Positions 58,784 to 64,000 of a stretch of DNA of 64,000 nucleotides are shown piece after piece (the first letter of the stretch is position 1; each line of letters starts with the position of its first letter). A program made the translations under genes and the position numbers. Location of the stretch: NCBI GenBank assembly GCA_020850475.1, contig JADZEO010000155.1:20339-84338 (forward strand), in the 5' to 3' direction. This DNA is from Bdellovibrionales bacterium. Its GTDB lineage: Bacteria > Bdellovibrionota > Bdellovibrionia > Bdellovibrionales > UBA1609. The notes under the pieces were generated by a model that saw only the letters and a list, made by a program, of their open reading frames with translations, searched no databases and had not been told where the DNA came from.

Positions 58784-60088
58784 ATGGTCAAACGAAGTTC
58801 GCAAGTCTCACTTTTATTGGTTCTGGCACTCAGCTGGTTCAGTTCAGTTTCGGCGTCAGAAAAATGGGGCGATTTGCTCCAATGCCAAAACGTCATTGAT
58901 ATTGCTGAATGGCGGGGACGCACCTTCTTGGCCTTTATGCAAGAAGCGGTAAAACCAACTCTCGATGAAAGCGCCACCACGGGATATGAAGTGGTTGACG
59001 GTAAGAAACTCGTGGCAGCGCTCGAAAATGTCAGCGACAAGGTCAAACGCAAAGCCCTGCGGGCCGCTGGCTCAGAGGCCGATCTCGTCAAACTTGGCAA
59101 TAGCCTGCGCGGCAAAAAAGCCACGCTGTATACTCTTCCGGGCATGATCGCTAACGTAAATTCTCGCTTTGATCGTTACACCCTTTCCACCTATGTTGGC
59201 CTGGCGAGCTGCGGTGGCGCCGTTATTAAGCTTTACGACGATAACTACGCCTACAATATTCACTACGGAACGGGCCAAAATCCCAAAGACGACCGCACGG
59301 GTCGCAGCTTTGGTGCTGGTCCCAGCCGCAACCCTGGCGATGCCTCCGACAAAGACTACCTGACGGACCTTGAGACCTTTACCCGCGGTGGCGACAAGAC
59401 GACAGGCGAGTTTTATAAGACGCTGTTGTTGTCTCTGCTTAACACCGACACTTCCAACTACGCCAAGATCTCAGAATTCGGTCAAACCCTGCTCACGGAC
59501 TTCCTTGCTGTTTACACAGCGGAACAAGACCGTAACCTCATGGATGGCCGAATCACTCTTCATTGGGATGCCGCTTTATTGGAAGTGACCTTGTTGTCCG
59601 CTTTCCACGCAGGACAAAAAGACTTGCAGCTCATGTTCTATGATCCCAATCAAGATCAAACCATTTTCACCAATACGGTCTACAACCAAGCTCCGGGCGG
59701 CGAAGTTAGAAACAAAAAGCGCAAAGCCAGTTTGATCGACTATTGGCAATTTAGCTCGAGCACCAACCCAGAACACAAAAATCGCAGCGGTATCAACTTG
59801 ACCAAGGATCAATTCCGCGCGCTGGCTGCGGCGATCACGGCCTATGAAGAGGAAAACAACCCAGAACTCTTGGCAAACATCCGCGCCCACCTCAAGGGTG
59901 TACGCCCGAGCGACAATATCTTTAAAGATTTGTCCATGTTCTTGATCAATCCGCGCACTCCGAAGCGCCTGGGTGGCCCGACCAGCAAAGAGCTTGCTGA
60001 GTCCTTCACGGCCTTCCTGATGCAAGTTCAAAAGGACGCTGACAAGATCACCAATCAGGTCCGCGGCGAGTATCCCACCAGCCTATAA
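58784..60088 (+). CDS. Exported hypothetical protein (434 aa)
   Basis: ATG 58784 with GAGGAG upstream is preferred over the TTG at 58778. A signal peptide (V-S-A-S-E) precedes a soluble alpha/beta protein of about 410 residues with only two or three Cys. No family recognised. It has its own promoter region and a strong terminator, so it is a single-gene unit. Confidence 0.75.
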   Translation: MVKRSSQVSLLLVLALSWFSSVSASEKWGDLLQCQNVIDIAEWRGRTFLAFMQEAVKPTLDESATTGYEVVDGKKLVAALENVSDKVKRKALRAAGSEADLVKLGNSLRGKKATLYTLPGMIANVNSRFDRYTLSTYVGLASCGGAVIKLYDDNYAYNIHYGTGQNPKDDRTGRSFGAGPSRNPGDASDKDYLTDLETFTRGGDKTTGEFYKTLLLSLLNTDTSNYAKISEFGQTLLTDFLAVYTAEQDRNLMDGRITLHWDAALLEVTLLSAFHAGQKDLQLMFYDPNQDQTIFTNTVYNQAPGGEVRNKKRKASLIDYWQFSSSTNPEHKNRSGINLTKDQFRALAAAITAYEEENNPELLANIRAHLKGVRPSDNIFKDLSMFLINPRTPKRLGGPTSKELAESFTAFLMQVQKDADKITNQVRGEYPTSL

Positions 60089-60112
60089 CGGCTCAAAGGA
60101 TCGACTAAAAGC

Positions 60113-60147
60113 AAAATGGGTGGCCCTCTGAGACCACCCATTTTTTT
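60113..60147 (+). terminator. Intrinsic terminator
   Basis: AATGGGTGG and CCACCCATT form a perfect stem with a 10-base loop, followed by seven Ts. Ends the unit at 58784-60088. Confidence 0.92.
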
Positions 60148-60263
60148 GTCTATTGACGCCCCAAGAGCCTTTTGCTGAGCCTTAAGATCAAGGAAAAATC
60201 CCCCTTGAACCCTGTCTCATATGCCGCTAAGGTGCCCGTCGAGAACTAATCAAAGGGGGGATC

Positions 60264-60737
60264 ATGATTCGACTTATTCTGAGTCTGGCAATGGTGTTTT
60301 CGGCCGTCAACTCATCGGTGGCCGCGGACCGACGAAGTGAAGTTCTTAAGACGGAATTTGCAACCATTCTTGCTCATGTAAAGGCGCAAAAGGCCGACGG
60401 CAAGATCGGCGACTTCATGAAATTCAAGAAAATGGGGAATTATCTTCTTTTGTGGGATCTGGGACCCACTGCCGACGATTATGATTTGATTCGACTCTAC
60501 AATGAGCACGACGACGGGAGCCCCAACTTTTCGGTATCCTATTACCGCTCAAAAAATATCGTCGAGGGTCGCACCGTGATTCGTCGGTTTGTGGGACCTG
60601 ACACCCTTGGCTGGCGCAACGATACCATGGACTACGAAACCGGCGAATACCTGGGTATGCAAGGCACTGAGGAACCGTCGATGAGCGCCTCTGACCGGCG
60701 CATTCTCAAAGATTGGAACATTGAACTCTTTGATTAA
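60264..60737 (+). CDS. Exported hypothetical protein (157 aa)
   Basis: AAAGGGGGG lies just before the ATG. A signal peptide (cleavage near V-A-A-D) is followed by a small beta-rich domain with W-D-L-G-P-T and a C-terminal R-I-L-K-D-W-N. No family recognised. Confidence 0.7.
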   Translation: MIRLILSLAMVFSAVNSSVAADRRSEVLKTEFATILAHVKAQKADGKIGDFMKFKKMGNYLLLWDLGPTADDYDLIRLYNEHDDGSPNFSVSYYRSKNIVEGRTVIRRFVGPDTLGWRNDTMDYETGEYLGMQGTEEPSMSASDRRILKDWNIELFD

Positions 60738-60743
60738 TCTTGA

Positions 60744-60781
60744 GAGGCGAGTGGCGCGAATTTTTTAGGAGCACTCGCCTC
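60744..60781. terminator. Hairpin between convergent genes
   Basis: GAGGCGAGTG and CACTCGCCTC form a perfect 10-bp stem with an 18-base loop containing six Ts. It lies between two convergent genes, so it may slow polymerase from either side; there is no T-tract after the stem. Confidence 0.4.
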
Positions 60782-60803
60782 GTTCGTGTTGTCGGTACCC
60801 AGT

Positions 60804-61664
60804 TTATTTGGTGCCCAACTTAGTCCACCCATTTGTCAGCCATTTTGGCAGGCGGCTACTGTTCTTGGTGATGCTGGTTCCGAGATCCACAACAAATTGA
60901 GCATCAATCGAATAGGATACTATTCCATTGTGCTGTGGCCCCGCGAGGACCTCAATTGCGGGAACGGAATGCCTTTGACCGGAGGCTGCCATCACCTTGA
61001 GGCCGTCAAAGAAGGGTTTCATCTCACCGGTCAGGATCAACGGATCGGCTGTGACCGCCTCGACAACCGCTGGATTGACCACGGCCCATTCAAGGTAGCC
61101 CGGCCAAAACTTTCCCTCAAAAATCGCCCCGTTGGCGTGCAAAATGAGGTCAAATTTTTTGCCAAGTTGGGGGTCCGAGAGCGCAGCAGAGGGCTGAGCA
61201 TCAAGCTCGTTAGTGATGACTAGTCCCACCCTCACTTTGCCTGGGCGAATTCTTAAGGCTAAAAGGCTCTCGTGATTGCCGTAAATCTCACCACTGCCTC
61301 CAATCGTCGCGCCCACGGGATTGTTCCAGGCAAAAAGTCCGGGGACATCTAAAAATCCCGGAGCAAATTTGACCAGCAGTGTTCGGTACTGACGGGTTCC
61401 CAAAGTCTTGAGCGGCATGACCTTCGGAGGCTTTGCCCCAGGGAACAGCCGTTTCATCGAGTCCACGGAGATCCAGTGATATAAAATCGGCGGGGGTGGG
61501 ATCGACGTCAAAGATTGAGCGGTCCCCACATCTTCAACCGTCACCCGGCTTAGGGCGGGCGCTACCGAGTAAAACTGCGAATCGGCAAAGGCTCCAGATG
61601 GCAGAACCGTCGCCGACGTTAATCCTAGCAAAATGACGAGCGCCCAATGTGCGATAAGCCTCAT
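60804..61664 (-). CDS. Exported hypothetical protein (286 aa)
   Basis: ATG 61664 has GAGGTTGATT upstream. A signal peptide (cleavage near A-F-A-D) is followed by a domain with Y-H-W-I-S-V-D-S-M-K-R-L-F-P-G-A-K and R-T-L-L-V-K-F-A-P-G, a pattern similar to the NAD-utilising fold of ADP-ribosyltransferase-like proteins (H-W-x, R, beta). Catalytic residues cannot be confirmed, so this is only a suggestion. Confidence 0.7.
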   Translation of the reverse strand: MRLIAHWALVILLGLTSATVLPSGAFADSQFYSVAPALSRVTVEDVGTAQSLTSIPPPPILYHWISVDSMKRLFPGAKPPKVMPLKTLGTRQYRTLLVKFAPGFLDVPGLFAWNNPVGATIGGSGEIYGNHESLLALRIRPGKVRVGLVITNELDAQPSAALSDPQLGKKFDLILHANGAIFEGKFWPGYLEWAVVNPAVVEAVTADPLILTGEMKPFFDGLKVMAASGQRHSVPAIEVLAGPQHNGIVSYSIDAQFVVDLGTSITKNSSRLPKWLTNGWTKLGTK

Positions 61665-61731
61665 AATCAACCTCGTTCGGAAGGGGCTCAGAGCTCAGTG
61701 GCTCCGACCTGCGACCTACAATTAGTTACGG

Positions 61732-61747
61732 TGCTCAACATTGAGCA
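61732..61747. promoter_or_regulatory. 16-base palindrome TGCTCAA-CA-TTGAGCA
   Basis: Two 7-base arms are perfect inverted repeats around a CA. It lies about 70 bases before the minus-strand gene at 60804-61664 and could be an operator. Confidence 0.45.
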
Positions 61748-61861
61748 AGACCTGTGCCCAAGGATCTTGGTGCCAAGGGCTCACTGAGGTGATTTTGACT
61801 CTACAAAAAGGTCTTAAGGAGCAAATTCGGGCACTCCTCATTCTTCACTTTTGAAATTTAT

Positions 61862-61902
61862 GCCAAGTCCTCGCCTAGCTCTCCACTAAGCTGAGACTTG
61901 GC
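61862..61902 (-). terminator. Hairpin downstream of the gene at 61912
   Basis: GCCAAGTC at 61862-61869 pairs with GACTTGGC at 61895-61902, with an inner AGCT/AGCT pairing. It lies just after the stop of the 61912 gene. The T-run is weak. Confidence 0.4.
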
Positions 61903-61911
61903 CCAACCAAC

Positions 61912-62154
61912 TTAGGGTAGAAAAGCAATGGTATGTGTGCACGTCACTTCATCCGTGACGACCTTCTTACCATTTTTCGAGATCGTGATCTTGGCAGTAT
62001 AAACCTCAAACGATCGCGCGCCGTTATGTTCATTGACTAGTTCCCGAACGGGTTCGAGAGCAATGTCATACTTAGGCATGGCATCTGCATTTTCTGTGTG
62101 GGTCAAAACTTTTCCAGACGGTAAATTAGCAAACACTGTGCGGAACTCGGGCAT
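61912..62154 (-). CDS. Small hypothetical protein, possibly truncated paralogue (80 aa)
   Basis: The frame is open for about 14 codons before the first ATG (62154), without an obvious ribosome site, and no signal peptide is present. The C-terminal K-I-T-I-S-K-N-G-K-K-V-V-T-D-E-V-T-C resembles the C-terminal part of the protein at 62205-62555 (T-L-T-I-T-K followed by V-T-K-I-T-E-C). It may be the remnant of a duplicated gene that has lost its N-terminus. Confidence 0.5.
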   Translation of the reverse strand: MPEFRTVFANLPSGKVLTHTENADAMPKYDIALEPVRELVNEHNGARSFEVYTAKITISKNGKKVVTDEVTCTHTIAFLP

Positions 62155-62204
62155 TCTGCGAATGCCGGAATCGGCTTGGATCGTTTTGTAGTAAACGAGT
62201 CGAC

Positions 62205-62555
62205 TTAATCACCTGACTCTTCGGTAATCTCCAGCTGCCTCACCTTACATTCAGTAATCTTGGTAACACCTCTTGATTTGCGCTGCTTGGTGATCGTCAA
62301 GGTAACATCCGCACTACCGTTGATATACCCTTCGCAAACGCTTCGCCCGTAAGAGATCGAGAAGACGTCTCCGTTAATGTCATCGACAGACTCCACGAAG
62401 GCGCCCTTAACACAGCCCGTATCGTCTTCATTGGTGAGATCTAATTCCTCTTCAACCTTCGCGCGGCAGGCGCCAACCAATTCAACTTTCGGCTCAGCGT
62501 AAGCCGAACTGGCAACCGACCCAGCGACCAAAACCATAACCAGTGATTTGTACAT
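62205..62555 (-). CDS. Exported small hypothetical protein (116 aa)
   Basis: A signal peptide (cleavage near A-Y-A-E) precedes a small beta domain with five Cys. The C-terminus ends with I-T-E-E-S-G-D. No family recognised. A run of Cs/Gs upstream of the ATG (GGGGGG) serves as the ribosome site. Confidence 0.72.
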   Translation of the reverse strand: MYKSLVMVLVAGSVASSAYAEPKVELVGACRAKVEEELDLTNEDDTGCVKGAFVESVDDINGDVFSISYGRSVCEGYINGSADVTLTITKQRKSRGVTKITECKVRQLEITEESGD

Positions 62556-62720
62556 ATGCCCCCCTTTAAAAAACGCCCCTTAAGAATGACCCGACTGATT
62601 AAGTAAGCCCGTCCCCGTTCTCACGCAAACTCATACTTGGATCTGAAAAAACTGCCACCCATCACGCTAAGGACGTGGCGGTATTTGATCCTAGTTGATA
62701 ACTTTTGGTTTGAGCGGCTC

Positions 62721-63989
62721 GACACATAGGTAACAAAACGTACCGGACACATAGGTTACACTTTTCAGGCATAGGGGGAAGCTTATGCCATGGAAGGAAT
62801 GTAGCGTTATGGACGAGAAGCTTAAGTTTATAGCCAGACTAATAGATGGTGAGGCCATGGCTGAGGTGTGTCGGGAGTTCGGGATATCAAGAAAGACAGG
62901 CTATAAGCTTTGGGACCGGTATCAAGAGTTTGGACTTAAAGGTTTTTCTGATCGAAGCCGAAAGCCACACAAACAAGCCAACCAGCTTCCGTTTCAGATA
63001 GAAAAACTCATTGTTCAAGTCAAAAAAGAAAAACCCACTTGGGGTGCTAGAAAGATCAGAGAGCAAATTAAGCGTCGGTTTCCTGGGTATCGTCTGCCAG
63101 CAAAGAGCACCGTCCATGCGGTGCTGGATCGTCATGATCTCGTCGTAAGCCGCAAGCGGCGTCGTTATAAAGCCGAAGGAACAAAGCTGACTTATGGCAA
63201 TGATCCGAATGATCTTTGGTGTGCAGACTATAAGGGTGAATTTTTGATGGGCAACCAGTCCTACTGTTATCCGCTCACAGTTACAGATTTTAGCTCCAGA
63301 TATTTAATTGCATGTGAAGCGCTTGAGACGACAAAAGAGCCCTACGCATTTAGCGTTTTTGAGAGAGCCTTTAAAGAGTATGGTTTGCCAAAGGCGATCC
63401 GTACAGACAACGGGAACCCCTTCTCAAACGTTCAGGCCATGTTTGGATTAAGTCGGTTATCGATATGGTGGCTGCGACTGGGCATTGACATCGAAAGAAC
63501 AGCACCTGGGCACCCGGAACAAAACGGTCGTCACGAGAGGATGCATCTTACTTTAAAGAAAGAGGCGACGAAACCTGCTGGTCAGAATCTCCTTCAACAA
63601 CAGGAAAAATTTGAAAAGTTCATCGCTGAATACAACAACGAGCGCCCTCATGAGGGACTGGAGATGAAGTGTCCTGCCGAAGTCTATCGTCCGTCCGAAC
63701 GGCAGTACACAGGCCTCACCCCGATCGAATATCCACTCCATGATCGAACCATCACGGTTACAGACTGTGGTCGCATCTGCCTATCAGGACGAAAGATTAA
63801 CTTTAGTAAGGTCTTTGCAGGACAAGATGTCGGAATAAGGCTTGTTGATGATAAGATCTGGCAAGTGAGCTTCATGCACTATGATTTAGGTTACTTCGAT
63901 GAAGAAGAGGCCAAAGTGCAGCCCGGGAAGAACCCCTTTGGAGCTCGAGTGTCACCCATGTGACCGGTACAATCTGTTACCTATGTGTC
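62721..63989. mobile_element. IS481-family insertion sequence, complete
   Basis: Imperfect terminal inverted repeats of about 33 bases flank one transposase gene: GACACATAGGTAACA is identical at both ends and is followed by GTACCGG-N-CACAT at the same distance. The insertion sequence is intact and its right end lies about ten bases before the window edge. The target duplication cannot be judged because little flanking sequence is visible. Confidence 0.88.
62785..63963 (+). CDS. IS481-family transposase (392 aa)
   Basis: The N-terminal helix-turn-helix (M-A-E-V-C-R-E-F-G-I-S-R-K-T-G) is followed by a second winged region and an RNase H-like DDE domain. The triad is visible in W-C-A-D-Y-K-G, I-R-T-D-N-G-N-P and G-H-P-E-Q-N-G-R-H-E-R, with the family's spacing. 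Start ATG 62785 has GGGGGAAG upstream. The gene is uninterrupted, so the element may be active. Confidence 0.94.
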   Translation: MPWKECSVMDEKLKFIARLIDGEAMAEVCREFGISRKTGYKLWDRYQEFGLKGFSDRSRKPHKQANQLPFQIEKLIVQVKKEKPTWGARKIREQIKRRFPGYRLPAKSTVHAVLDRHDLVVSRKRRRYKAEGTKLTYGNDPNDLWCADYKGEFLMGNQSYCYPLTVTDFSSRYLIACEALETTKEPYAFSVFERAFKEYGLPKAIRTDNGNPFSNVQAMFGLSRLSIWWLRLGIDIERTAPGHPEQNGRHERMHLTLKKEATKPAGQNLLQQQEKFEKFIAEYNNERPHEGLEMKCPAEVYRPSERQYTGLTPIEYPLHDRTITVTDCGRICLSGRKINFSKVFAGQDVGIRLVDDKIWQVSFMHYDLGYFDEEEAKVQPGKNPFGARVSPM

Positions 63990-64000
63990 CGGGTCGGACC

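Noticed and set aside
60804..61664. Secreted ADP-ribosyltransferase toxin
   Set aside because: Only a loose pattern resembles that fold and the catalytic set could not be located, so it is called hypothetical.

Overview
The window looks like a chromosomal segment of a Gram-negative predatory-type bacterium, most plausibly of the Bdellovibrio/Bdellovibrionota lineage. This is an inference from the dense set of small secreted and lipoprotein genes of unknown function, lipoproteins with an unusual F-Q-N-C lipobox, GGAGG-type ribosome sites and an encoded-CCA tRNA. No rRNA or taxonomic marker other than rsmE and a tRNA-Pro is present, so the lineage call is moderate.

Layout. (1) 1-3.3 kb, left chromosomal flank: a partial lipoprotein gene and a large surface lipoprotein with Ig-like domains whose frame is broken by an in-frame TAA. 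(2) About 3.68-39.0 kb, a roughly 35 kb integrative and conjugative element (ICE) lying against the 3' end of a tRNA-Pro(CGG) gene. It carries, from left to right, a tyrosine integrase and excisionase-like gene; a mobilisation and type IV secretion operon with VirB2, 3, 4, 5, 6, 8, 9 and 10-like genes plus an FtsK-type coupling protein; a Czc-type divalent metal efflux operon with CDF and Fur-family genes; a signalling cassette (sigma54 activator, small secreted protein, solute-binding protein, YcaO-like protein, hybrid histidine kinase, HXXEE membrane protein); two XRE-type regulators; a Cus-type copper/silver efflux operon with a cupredoxin; and an ECF sigma factor with a membrane partner. 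Almost all ICE genes are on the minus strand and are translationally coupled by ATGA or TAATG overlaps. (3) 39.3-62.6 kb, right chromosomal flank: rsmE, then many exported proteins (lipoproteins, an outer-membrane-barrel candidate, alpha/beta hydrolases, a zinc-peptidase-like protein) and a four-gene locus of DUF4956, HlyD, TolC and VTC-domain proteins. (4) 62.7-64.0 kb: a complete IS481-family insertion sequence.

How the parts work together. The most interesting inference is that the signalling cassette controls conjugation. The sigma54 activator gene has a -24/-12 promoter with a palindromic site, GTTYG-N6-CRAAC, upstream. The leader of the transfer operon, 14 kb away, has a near-match to the same promoter and the same palindromes at similar distances. 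A YcaO protein, an orphan peptide-type solute-binding protein and a hybrid kinase would then feed a signal into both their own operon and the transfer operon. The two metal-efflux operons are the likely cargo that pays for the element. The cus operon and the ECF sigma gene are driven divergently from a mirror-image pair of identical promoter-like elements.

Both RND systems use short membrane-fusion proteins that lack the usual alpha-hairpin region. Two chromosomal genes, one on each side of the ICE, are split by a single in-frame TAA. Several genes of fewer than 60 codons were found by eye: 46 aa at 15500-15640, 56 aa at 23293-23463 and 52 aa at 15898-16056.
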